Of a DNA stretch of 64,000 bases, positions 1 through 8,400 are shown piece after piece. The position numbers and the translations under genes were made by a program. Position 1 is the first letter of the stretch; each line of letters begins with the position of its first letter. The DNA is taken from contig NZ_CP149787.1 in assembly GCF_037914945.1 (NCBI RefSeq), positions 2,728,001 to 2,792,000 of the forward strand. Reading direction: 5' to 3'. The notes beneath the pieces were generated by a model. The model was given only the letters and a program-made list of their open reading frames with translations. It had not been told where the DNA came from and ran no database searches. Origin of the DNA: Haloterrigena sp. KLK7 (lineage in GTDB: Archaea; Halobacteriota; Halobacteria; Halobacteriales; Natrialbaceae).

Positions 1-852
1 CAGGAGCAGCATGACCACGGCGTAGGCGGTCGCGATCTCCCACTGGAGGTTCGACAGCAATCGCTTCTCGACTTCGATCGCGAACGGCACCCGCTGGCTG
101 GCGAGCAGCCCCGGCGCGGCGTAGGCGCCGACGCTCCAGGCGAAGGAGATCACCGTCGCGACGATGATCCCCGGCATCGCCTGCGGGACGACGATCTCGA
201 GGACCGAGCGCGGACGGCTCGCCCCGAGGTCGCGGGCGGCCTCGACGATCCCCCAGTCCATCGTCGACAGCACGCTGTAGATCGCCAGCACGGCGTAGGG
301 GAGGACGATGTAGACCTGTCCGACGATCACGCCGATCGTCCCGGGGACGAACTGGATCGGCTCCGAGACGAGGTTCAGCGACAGGAGCACGTCGTTGACC
401 GTCCCGGTCGGCGAGAGCAGGGGTCTGAACGCGTACGTCTTGACGACGAGGGTCGTCAGCAAGGGCAGGATCACCGAGAACAGCAGCGCCGACTTGAGCG
501 CGCCCTCGGCTCGCCAAATCGCGTACGCGTAGAACACCGCGATCGAGACGGTGATCGCCGTGGCGATCAGTCCCAGCTTGAACGAGTAGACGATCGCGTC
601 CAAGAGGACGCCGGAGGTGAACACCTCCGCGTAGCCGTCCAGCGACCAGGTCCCCGCGGCGTATCGGAGGTCCGTCGAGCCCGACGTGAGGCTGATCCGC
701 AGCAGGATCAGGAACGGCGCCACGAACAGCAGCAACTCGAACACGAGCAGCGGCGCCATCAGCAACAGCGCTCGCTTCGAGCGCGACCGCTTCCGAAGCG
801 GCTCCCAGACGCGGGCGACCGGCGCCGGCAGCGGCGAGTGCGTTCCGGACAT
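1..852 (-). CDS. ABC transporter permease, PotB/PotH type (C-terminus off the window)
   Basis: Inner-membrane permease of a spermidine/putrescine-type (or Fe/thiamine-type) ABC importer. Reading from the ATG at 852, a basic N-terminus is followed by a hydrophobic segment (LLVFELLLFVAPFLILL), further membrane segments and, near the window edge, the cytoplasmic EAA loop (EAARDLGASRPRSVLEI) that docks on the ATPase. The ATPase stop codon lies 3 bp before this start, so the two are co-transcribed with the binding protein. The gene runs off the left edge after about 284 residues; the family is usually near 290, so little is missing. A second permease (PotC-like) probably follows outside. The substrate cannot be decided from sequence. 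Confidence 0.9.
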   Translation of the reverse strand, partial: MSGTHSPLPAPVARVWEPLRKRSRSKRALLLMAPLLVFELLLFVAPFLILLRISLTSGSTDLRYAAGTWSLDGYAEVFTSGVLLDAIVYSFKLGLIATAITVSIAVFYAYAIWRAEGALKSALLFSVILPLLTTLVVKTYAFRPLLSPTGTVNDVLLSLNLVSEPIQFVPGTIGVIVGQVYIVLPYAVLAIYSVLSTMDWGIVEAARDLGASRPRSVLEIVVPQAMPGIIVATVISFAWSVGAYAAPGLLASQRVPFAIEVEKRLLSNLQWEIATAYAVVMLLL

Positions 853-854
853 CG

Positions 855-1994
855 TTAGAGTTCGACCCTCGAGCCGTCGTCACGGAACGCGAGAACGTCC
901 GCGCCGTCCCAGCGGATCGTGATCTCGTCGCCGGCCTCGAACTCGCCGGAATCCGAGACGGTGCGTTCGGCGAACACCGACGTGCCCTCGACCCCGACGG
1001 AGTAACGAACCGTCGAGCCCCGGTAGAGAACGCTTTCGACGGTCCCGACGACGGAGTTCGTCGTGCTGCCGTCGGTGCGAACGGGCTGGGCCGCCTCATC
1101 CGCCTCGAGGCCCGACTCGGCCGATTCGATCGAGAGGACCTCGGGACGGAGCGATAGCGTCACCGAGTCGCCCGCGGCGAGCGCGTCGGCGTTCGACGTC
1201 GGAAGCACGACCTCTCGTCCCAGCTCCGTTTCGACGCGGACGACGTCCGACGACGTCCGATCGACCGTGCCCTCGACGAAGTTCGTATCGCCGAGGAAGC
1301 CCTCGATAAACCGGTTCTTCGGGTTCTGGTAGACCTCGTTGGGCTCGCCGACCTGGACGAGGTTCCCGTCGGCCATGATACCGATCCGATCGGCGAGCGT
1401 GAAGGCCTCGTCCTGGTCGTGGGTGACGTGGACGAACGTCTCCTCGAGTTCCTCGTGGATCTCGCGGAGTTCGATCTGCATGTCCTCGCTGAGCCGCTTG
1501 TCGAGGTTCGACAGCGGCTCGTCGAGCAGCAAGACGTCGGGGTTGACCGCCAGCGACCGCGCGAGCGCGACCCGCTGTTTCTGCCCGCCGCTCAGGTTCA
1601 TCGGGTCGTCGTCGGCGTGCTCGTCCATCCGAACGCGCTCGAGCATCGCCATCGCTCGCTCGCGGCGTTCGCCCTTCTCGACGCCCTGCATCTTGAGCCC
1701 GAACGCGACGTTCTCGAGGACAGTCTTGTGGGGGAACAGCGCCCAGTCCTGGAACACCGTCGCGGTAGTGCGTTCGTAGGCGGGCCGATCGGTCACGTCC
1801 TCGTCGTCGATGCGGATCTCGCCGTCGGTCGGCGTCTCGAGGCCGGCGAGCATCCGCAGCGTGGTGGACTTGCCGCTGCCGCTGGGCCCGAGCAGGCACA
1901 GTAGTTCGCCGTCGTCGATCGTCACCGAGACGTCTTCGACGGCGAGTTCGTTGCCGTACCGCTTCTCGAGTCCGTCAAGCGTGATTTCAGACAT
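855..1994 (-). CDS. ABC transporter ATP-binding protein, PotA-like
   Basis: ATPase subunit that powers the importer formed with the neighbouring permease and binding protein. The 379-residue protein has Walker A (GPSGSGKST, about residue 36), Q-loop (TVFQDWALFPH), signature LSGGQKQR, Walker B (VLLLDEPLSNLD) and the switch His (VTHDQDEA). A C-terminal TOBE-type beta domain (about 240-375) is typical of the PotA/CysA/FbpC branch, so polyamine, sulfate, iron or thiamine remain possible substrates. It lies 23 bp after the binding-protein gene and 2 bp before the permease in one minus-strand operon. Confidence 0.93.
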   Translation of the reverse strand: MSEITLDGLEKRYGNELAVEDVSVTIDDGELLCLLGPSGSGKSTTLRMLAGLETPTDGEIRIDDEDVTDRPAYERTTATVFQDWALFPHKTVLENVAFGLKMQGVEKGERRERAMAMLERVRMDEHADDDPMNLSGGQKQRVALARSLAVNPDVLLLDEPLSNLDKRLSEDMQIELREIHEELEETFVHVTHDQDEAFTLADRIGIMADGNLVQVGEPNEVYQNPKNRFIEGFLGDTNFVEGTVDRTSSDVVRVETELGREVVLPTSNADALAAGDSVTLSLRPEVLSIESAESGLEADEAAQPVRTDGSTTNSVVGTVESVLYRGSTVRYSVGVEGTSVFAERTVSDSGEFEAGDEITIRWDGADVLAFRDDGSRVEL

Positions 1995-2017
1995 AAGTGA
2001 AGTGCGATGAGGGGACC

Positions 2018-3157
2018 TCAGGAGTTCCGGATCGAAGAGAACTCGTCGGAGAGGTCGCCGCTGTGCTCCGCGAGGAACTCCCAGTCGGGGAAGGCGATGT
2101 TTTCCGCTTCTTCGCTGTCGCTCGGCAGGTCGTCCGCGAGATCGCCGGCGTATTCGGTGTTCTCGTTACAGAACAGGGTCGGCATCTCCTCGGACCAGGC
2201 CGTCTGCACCTCGGCGTCCATGAGGAAGTTGATGAACTCCTCGGCCCGGTCGCGCTTGTCGGTGCCCTTGACGACGCACCAGTGGTTCAGGTAGCCGGTC
2301 GTCTGTTCCGGCATCGTGTGGGTCAGGCCGTCGTAGTCGTCGATGTCGTACTCCGTCTGCTCGTAGTACCACTGGGCGACGTCGATGACGCCGTCGCCGA
2401 AGGCCTGCCAGACGTCCTGGCCGGAACTCGCCCAGCTCTCGATCGGCCAGTTCCGGACGGTCTCGAGGACGTCGTCGTGCAGGTCCGCGTCGTGCATCTC
2501 CTCGCCGAGTTCCGCCTCGTCCATCCCGACGGCGGCGGCGTACACCGGAAACCACCAGAAGCCGGTGTCGACGCCGATACCGTTGCTCTCCTCGACGGCC
2601 GAACCGGAGAGGTCGCTCCACGATTCGATCTCGGCGTCCATCTCCTCGCGGTGGACGATGGTACAGGGAGCGCCGTCGACCGGCATCCCGTACTCCGTGG
2701 TCCGGAAGTCCGCGTAGTAATCGATGAGTTCGTCGGCGTTGGGGACGTTCTCCGTCCTGATCTCGTGGAAGAGGTCGTCCTGCCGGCCGTAGTAGTAGAA
2801 GTTCCCCTCCGTGATGGTGACGTCGTACGGCGGGTCGTCGTCCGGCGCCGTCTGGATGTCGGTGAGGATGTCGTTCCAGCCGGGTTCGATCTGAATCTCC
2901 GCGTCGAACTCGTCCTCGTATCTCGGGACGACCGATTCCTCGAACCGTTCGGCGTAGTTCCCGCTCCAGACGCTGACTCGAAGCGGATCGCTACTTCCGC
3001 TCGAGAGGAGTTCGGTACAGCCGGCGAGGCCGGTCGCCGATCCGACCGCAGTCGCGGTAAGCAGGCGGCGGCGCGAGACAGAAGAAGCCGCGGCCGTAGT
3101 TGCTGATTCGCTTGTACTTTCGCTCGTCTCTGCAACCCGTTCAGGGTCTGCAGGCAT
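2018..3157 (-). CDS. Extracellular solute-binding lipoprotein, PotD-like, Tat-exported
   Basis: Captures the substrate at the cell surface for the adjacent ABC importer. The N-terminus has a twin-arginine signal (SRRRLLTATAVG) and a lipobox ending LAGC, so it is a Tat-exported, lipid-anchored binding protein; the rest has the two-lobed type-2 periplasmic fold of PotD-like proteins (YGMPVDGAPCTIVHREEM, later EFINFLMDAE). An in-frame ATG at 3187 gives 389 residues, but it sits inside the likely TATA box (3183-3190); the ATG at 3157 lies about 25-30 bp from that box and gives a leaderless-type start, so I prefer it. First gene of the importer operon. Confidence 0.88.
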   Translation of the reverse strand: MPADPERVAETSESTSESATTAAASSVSRRRLLTATAVGSATGLAGCTELLSSGSSDPLRVSVWSGNYAERFEESVVPRYEDEFDAEIQIEPGWNDILTDIQTAPDDDPPYDVTITEGNFYYYGRQDDLFHEIRTENVPNADELIDYYADFRTTEYGMPVDGAPCTIVHREEMDAEIESWSDLSGSAVEESNGIGVDTGFWWFPVYAAAVGMDEAELGEEMHDADLHDDVLETVRNWPIESWASSGQDVWQAFGDGVIDVAQWYYEQTEYDIDDYDGLTHTMPEQTTGYLNHWCVVKGTDKRDRAEEFINFLMDAEVQTAWSEEMPTLFCNENTEYAGDLADDLPSDSEEAENIAFPDWEFLAEHSGDLSDEFSSIRNS

Positions 3158-3182
3158 TGGTACCCCGGTCATCTCTGGTGGC

Positions 3183-3190
3183 GACATAAA
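3183..3190 (-). promoter_or_regulatory. TATA box of the ABC importer operon
   Basis: On the minus strand the sequence reads GGTTTTATG, the only AT-rich block upstream of the binding-protein gene. It places transcription start near 3157-3160, which decides the ATG at 3157 over the one at 3187. Confidence 0.5.
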
Positions 3191-3261
3191 ACCGTTGTGG
3201 ACTCCAGTGAACGTCTCGACGAGCGACTAGTTCCGTCGCGTTCGGTTCGAAACGGGCGGGA

Positions 3262-3591
3262 TCACCGACGCTCGCTCGGGGAGCCGTTTCCAGCGCCGTC
3301 GGCGCGATCGGACTCCGCTTCGGTATCGGCGCTGCCGTCGCAGTCATCGCTGTCGGCCCGATCGTCTCCGTCGGATTCCGTCTCCCCGTCTCCCTCCCAG
3401 ACGCGACTCCGATAGCCGACGTAGACGGGAATCGACAGTATATAGTGGATCACGGCCAGCTGCGTCACCGTCGATCGACCGAAGACGGCGACCGCCGCCA
3501 GCAGAGCGACGCCGACCCCCAACAGGGCCTCGAAAGACAGGTTCGACGCCTCCTCGAACGGCGCCTCGAGGAACGGCTCGAGATCGACCAC
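3262..3591 (-). CDS. Small membrane protein behind the trkH remnant
   Basis: Predicted 109-residue protein of unknown function beginning with GTG immediately after the TGA stop of the TrkH remnant. It shows one or two hydrophobic segments (LLGVGVALLAAVAVFG and QLAVIHYILSIPVYVGY) and then a hydrophilic, Asp/Ser/Glu-rich tail (about 70-109) that looks like low-complexity haloarchaeal surface or cytosolic sequence. Zero spacing suggests it was once translated with the transporter. I do not recognise a family. With its upstream partner broken, expression is uncertain. Confidence 0.5.
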   Translation of the reverse strand: MVDLEPFLEAPFEEASNLSFEALLGVGVALLAAVAVFGRSTVTQLAVIHYILSIPVYVGYRSRVWEGDGETESDGDDRADSDDCDGSADTEAESDRADGAGNGSPSERR

Positions 3592-4200
3592 TCAGAACAC
3601 CTCCTCGGCGATGAGTCGCGCCGAGACGACGACGGGGACGATCTCGAGGCGGCCGATCCACATCGCGAACACGAACGTGAGTTTGAGCGAGGCGGGATTC
3701 GTCGCGTCGACGATCGCGGCGCTCAGACCGACATTGCCCTGGACGCTCGCGACCTCGAAGAGGACGTTCGCGGTCGCGTACTCGGCCGGCAGCACCAGCA
3801 GGGCGACGACGCTCGTCACGAACAGCAGGACGAACCAGAGCACGGCGATGATCGCGGCGGTGTCGAACGCCGCCGACGCGCCGCCGGCGGTATCGGCCGT
3901 CGACTCGGAGGGATCGTAGACGTCCATCCCGCGTTCCGGCGCGTCGAGCAGGAGCCGGCGGACGCGGACGATCTTGACGCCGCCGCGGCCGAAGCCGGCG
4001 GCCGCGACCGCGGCGATCAGAAAGGCGGGGATCGCGTAGAACTCCCCCCAGCCGATGGCGACGAAGACCGAGAGCGCCGGTAGGAAGGCGTAGACCTTGA
4101 CGAGCGTTCCGAGGTCGTATAGCGCGCGACGGAGGGTTTCGTCCGTCGTGATCGAGGATCGAGCGAAATTGCGTACGAGGAGTACGGAGACGACGCGAAA
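3592..4200 (-). pseudogene. trkH: trkH potassium-uptake gene, internally deleted and start-less
   Basis: The reading frame is open from the stop of the neighbouring nth gene (4267) to 3592. Its upstream half encodes a TrkH-like N-terminal membrane pair (around LVKVYAFLPALSVFVAIGW and FYAIPAFLIAAVAAAGFG). This is followed almost at once by the last TrkH segment (LFEVASVQGNVGLSAAI, then MWIGRLEIVPVVV), which holds the fourth pore-loop motif and final helix. TrkH is normally about 480-550 residues, so some 300 central residues including the other pore loops are absent. No ATG, GTG or TTG occurs in frame upstream of 3927. I read it as a decayed gene; the 111-residue ORF from 3927 is its surviving tail, not an independent gene. 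Confidence 0.72.
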
Positions 4201-4266
4201 AAGGATTCGTCCGTGATACGCAGGCGGCGATCGACGCGGCGCTGACGAGAACGACGGGGCTCGAAC

Positions 4267-5094
4267 TCAGTCGTCCGCTTCGGCCGCCTCCGGCGCGTCG
4301 GCCGGATCGACGACCTCACCCGTCGCGGGGTAGACCCCCACCTGATCGCAGATGTCGGCCATCGGACAGGCGTCCGGATCCTCGAGACACGCCGGCTTGC
4401 GCGCCGTGCAGTACTCGCGGCCGAACTGGATCGTCGCGGTGTGGCCGAACCCGCACTTGGCGGCGGGTACCTCGCGCTCGAGGACGGCGCGCACCGCTTC
4501 GTGGTCGGCGTCGGCCGGCGCGATACCCATGCGGCGGTAGATCCGATGCACGTGGGTGTCGACGGGGAAGACGCCGCCGCGACCGCCCGCGAACAGCAGG
4601 ACGCAGTCGGCGGTCTTCGGGCCGACGCCGCGGACCGAGAGCAGCGTCTCGCGAACCGCGGCGGGGTCCTCGTCCTTGACGAACGCGTCGAAGGCTGTGG
4701 CGGAACCGAACTCCTCGAGGACCCACTCGGCGGTATCGATGAGCGTCTCGGACTTCTGGTTGTAGAGGCCGGCGCCGCTGATCGTTTCGGCCAGCTGCGA
4801 CCGCTCGGCGGCGGCGAGCGATTCGGCGAGGTCCACGTCAGGGCCGTCGTATCGCTCTATCAACGCGTCGTGGGCCGGCTGGCTCGCCTTGTCGCTGGTG
4901 TTCTGGCTCAGAATCGTCCGGACGAGACAGGTGAAGGCGTCCTGACCGCCGTACGTCTTCTGCCAGTACAGCTCCCCGAGTCGATCGACGACCTCCTCCG
5001 CGCGGGTGTCGGCCGTCGCGGGATCGAACTCGGCCGCGGCGCCGCCGCCCTCGACGCCGCCGCTGATGTTCACGGCGGGTTCCTCGTCGCTCAT
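4267..5094 (-). CDS. nth: Endonuclease III (DNA glycosylase/AP lyase)
   Basis: Base-excision repair enzyme that removes oxidised pyrimidines and cleaves the abasic site. The 275-residue protein has the helix-hairpin-helix with catalytic Lys (VRGVGPKTADC), the catalytic Asp in VDTHVHRIYRRMG, and a C-terminal four-Cys iron-sulfur loop (CTARKPACLEDPDACPMADIC, four Cys). An acidic N-terminal extension of about 25 residues is a halophile trait. The stop codon is in the same frame as the broken trkH sequence downstream. Confidence 0.95.
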   Translation of the reverse strand: MSDEEPAVNISGGVEGGGAAAEFDPATADTRAEEVVDRLGELYWQKTYGGQDAFTCLVRTILSQNTSDKASQPAHDALIERYDGPDVDLAESLAAAERSQLAETISGAGLYNQKSETLIDTAEWVLEEFGSATAFDAFVKDEDPAAVRETLLSVRGVGPKTADCVLLFAGGRGGVFPVDTHVHRIYRRMGIAPADADHEAVRAVLEREVPAAKCGFGHTATIQFGREYCTARKPACLEDPDACPMADICDQVGVYPATGEVVDPADAPEAAEADD

Positions 5095-5207
5095 GCGCGC
5101 GGCTACGTCCCGGCGATACGTGTGTATACCGGATTCGCATCGATCGAAATCCCGTCGCCGTCCATTCCGCCGTCGGCCGGCACTCCTGGTGACCCAAACG
5201 CGTATGC

Positions 5208-5221
5208 TCAGCGTACGCTGA
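5208..5221. promoter_or_regulatory. 14-bp perfect palindrome upstream of the sensor-kinase operon
   Basis: TCAGCGTACGCTGA is a perfect palindrome in the 5095-5327 intergenic region, about 75 bp before the TATA-like block of the small ORF. It could bind a dimeric regulator of the kinase operon. Nothing else was recognised between 5095 and 5290. Confidence 0.3.
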
Positions 5222-5292
5222 AGCGCTCGTACCGCTATCGGGGACTATCGGCCGATTTGCGGGGCTCGATACCGCGAGCACACGAGCTGCGG

Positions 5293-5302
5293 TACTCTTT
5301 TC
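5293..5302 (+). promoter_or_regulatory. Possible TATA box for the small ORF and sensor kinase
   Basis: TACTCTTTTC is the most AT-rich block before the ATG at 5328 and lies 26-35 bp upstream, the spacing expected for a leaderless haloarchaeal transcript. Confidence 0.35.
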
Positions 5303-5327
5303 ATCGTCGTTCTCCTCAACCCGCGTA

Positions 5328-5420
5328 ATGAGCAGCATCCGGATAGTACCAGACGTCCGCGAGTATCTCGATTTCGCGGACGAGCTAACGCGTTCCGGGC
5401 GACCACGTGACTCCCGATGA
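5328..5420 (+). CDS. 30-residue ORF translationally coupled to the sensor kinase
   Basis: An ATG at 5328 opens a 30-codon frame that begins MSSIRIVPDVREYLDFADEL and ends with a TGA overlapping the kinase ATG (ATGA, 5417-5420). Such overlap is the usual sign of coupled translation, and the putative TATA box is correctly spaced for this ATG rather than for the kinase. Part of its coding sequence is a perfect 9-bp inverted repeat (CGTCCGCGA at 5354-5362 and TCGCGGACG at 5374-5382), so the RNA could fold over the coupling region. Function unknown; it could be a leader peptide, a genuine microprotein or the remnant of a domain. Confidence 0.45.
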   Translation: MSSIRIVPDVREYLDFADELTRSGRPRDSR

Positions 5421-8400
5421 GTAACCAGCTATCAGATCAGACCGATCAGCGCACCGCGCCCGGTCTCGGGGGCAGGTTCACCCCCTCGCGATCGCGTTCC
5501 GCGCTCCGGGGCCCCGTTGAGCCGCTCGATGGACACGAGGACACCGACCACCTCGCTCTTCTCTACGAGGATCGCGCCGAACAGTTCGAGGCGGTCGTCC
5601 CGTTCATCCGAGACGGTCTCGAACGCGGCGAGCGGTGTGTTTACGTCGCCGACGACAACACCGTGGACGAGGTGCTCGATGCGATGCGAGTCCGTGGCGT
5701 CGACGTCGACGCCGCGCTCGAATCAGGGGCACTCTCAGTGTACACGGAGGAAGACACCTACCGTCGGTCCGGCGAGTTCGACCGCGAAGCGATGATGGAG
5801 TTCTGGAGAGAGTCGCTCGCGGACGCGACCGCCGACGAGTTCACGGGGCTCAGAGCCGCCGCCGAGATGACGTGGGCACTCGAGGCCGACGAGACGGGCC
5901 TCGAGGAACTCTGTGAGTACGAAGAACTGCTCAACCCGCTCTACGACGGTGACGACTACGCGGTCCTCTGTCAGTACAATCGCGACCGGTTCCCAGCAGA
6001 CGTCGTCCACGACGTTCTCAAGACCCATCCCTACCTCGTCTACGACGGCACTATCTGTCAGAACCTCTACTACACACCACCTGAGGAGTACTTCGGGCCC
6101 GACCGAGTATCGCGCGAGGTCGACCGGAAGTTAGAGACGCTGGTCGATCGGACCAACGCGCGGTTGACGATCGAGACCAGCGAACATTACCAGCGCGAGG
6201 TGTACGAGATCATGTCGGATCCCAATCGCGCGTTCGACGAGAAACTCGACGCGCTATTCGAGGTCGGGTGCGAACGGTTCGATCTCGACCTCGGCGGGCT
6301 GGCCCGGGTCGATCCGGAGAGCGATCTGTTCGAGGTCGAGGCAGTTAGCGGCGAGCACGACCACCTCGTTCCCGGGGCGCGACTCGACCTCTCGGAGACC
6401 TATTGCCGAGTCGTCGCCCACAGTGACGCGGGATCGGACGACGACATTCCGGACCCGGTCGAGATCACCAACCCCGTCGATAGCGGCTTCGAGAACGCGG
6501 CCTGTTTCGCCGAGTTCGACGTATGCACCTATCTCGGTACCCGTATCCCCGTCGACGGTGACCACGATCGGACGTTCTTTTTCGTCGCCGAGGAATCCCG
6601 CGACGCCTCGATCTCCGAGGAGGAGCACACGTTCCATCGACTGATGGGGCAGTGGGTGAAGTACGAACTCGAGCGCCAACAGCGCGAGCGGGAACTGCGC
6701 GAGCGAACGGAGCATCTGAACGCGCTCATCGAAACCACGCCCGAATGCATCAAGACCGTCGCTCCCGACGGGACCCTGCTTCAGATGAACCCCGCCGGAC
6801 TCGACATGGTGGAAGCAGACGCCGCGTCGGACGTCATCGGCGAGTGTGTCTACGACCTGATCGCTCCCGAGGACCGCGAGCGGTTCCGCGAGTTCAACGA
6901 GCGGATCTGTCGGGGCGAACGCGGGACGCTAGAGTTCGATATCATCGGACTGGAGGGCACGCGTCGACAGATGGAATCGCACGCGGAGTCGCTCCAGCGC
7001 CCCGACGGGACGACCGTTCACGTGGCGCTGACGCGCGATATCACCGAGCAAAAGGAACGCCAGCAGGCGCTTCAAGAGAGCAAAAACCAACTCCAGGCGC
7101 TCATCGATGTGCTCCCGGTCGCCGTATTCGTCGCCGAAGGCGACGGGCAGATCGTCGAGTGGAACGAGGCCGCCGAAGACATCTGGGGCGGTGACGTCGC
7201 CGAATCCGACTCGGTCGCCGAGTACGAGGCGTACGACGGGTGGTGGGCGGACACGGGTGAACCGGTCGATCCCGACGAGTGGGCGCTCGCCCGAGCGCTC
7301 CGAGGCGAAGAGGTGGTCGATCCGGACGAGATCGAGATCGAAGGATTCGACGGGGAGCGGCGGACGGTCCTCAATCACGGAATGCCGGTCCGAGACGAGA
7401 ACGGCGAGGTGCGTCGTGCAGTCGTCACCCTCGTCGACATCACCGAGCGCAAGGAGCGCGAGGCGGAACTCCGACAGACGAAGGATCGCTTCGAGACGGT
7501 GTTCGAGCAGAGCGACGACGGCATCTTCGTCATCGACCCCGAAACGGACGCATACGTTGACGCGAATTCGGCCGCCTGCGAGATGACCGGGTATACGCGC
7601 GATGAACTGTCGTCGATCGCCCCATCAGACCTGCATCCCGACGAACTGGAGCAGTTCCGCGCGTTCCTCGACGAGGTCCGCGAGACCGGATCTGCATGGA
7701 CCGAGGATCTCCACTGTCGTCGCAAAAACGGTCACGATATTCCGGCAGAGATCACAGCCTCGTCAATCACACTGGACGGACGTGAACTCGTTCTCGCGAG
7801 CGTACGGAATATCGAACAGCGCAAGAAACACGAGCGATACCAGCGAGACCTCTACGAGATCACCGCCGATCCCGACCTCTCGTTCGACGAGAAACTCGAA
7901 CGGCTGCTCGAGTTGGGTCGCGACCGATTCGGCCTCGAGATGGGCGGCCTGAACCACCTGCCGTCGTGGGACGGCGCGTTCCGACTCGAGAAGGGCGTCG
8001 GTCTCGGCCTCGACCCCGACGAGGAGTTGTGGACCGATCCCGACAGCGATTGTTTCTGCCGTCGAACCGTCTCCGAGGAGGACCCCGTCGAAATGGCCGA
8101 CGTACGGGGTACCCACTGGACCGAGGATACGATCTACCGAGAGTTCGGGATGACGAGTTATCTCGGGACGAAGGTCACGAGCGGCTCGACGCCGTACGGC
8201 ACGCTGTGGTTCGGGAGCACCGATCCGCGTGATAACCCGTTCTCGGCGGCCGAGCGCTCGTTCATCGAGTTGATGGGGCAGTGGGTGAGCTACGAGATCG
8301 AGCGCCGCGAGCACAACGAATCGCAGCGGGAACTGTACGACATCACCGCCAATGTGGATCTCGCCGCCGACGAGAAGATCGACCGCCTGCTGGAGGCGGG

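Noticed and set aside
3592-3927. Stand-alone 111-residue membrane protein gene
   Set aside because: It is the tail of a TrkH sequence whose frame is open well upstream; better explained as a pseudogene.
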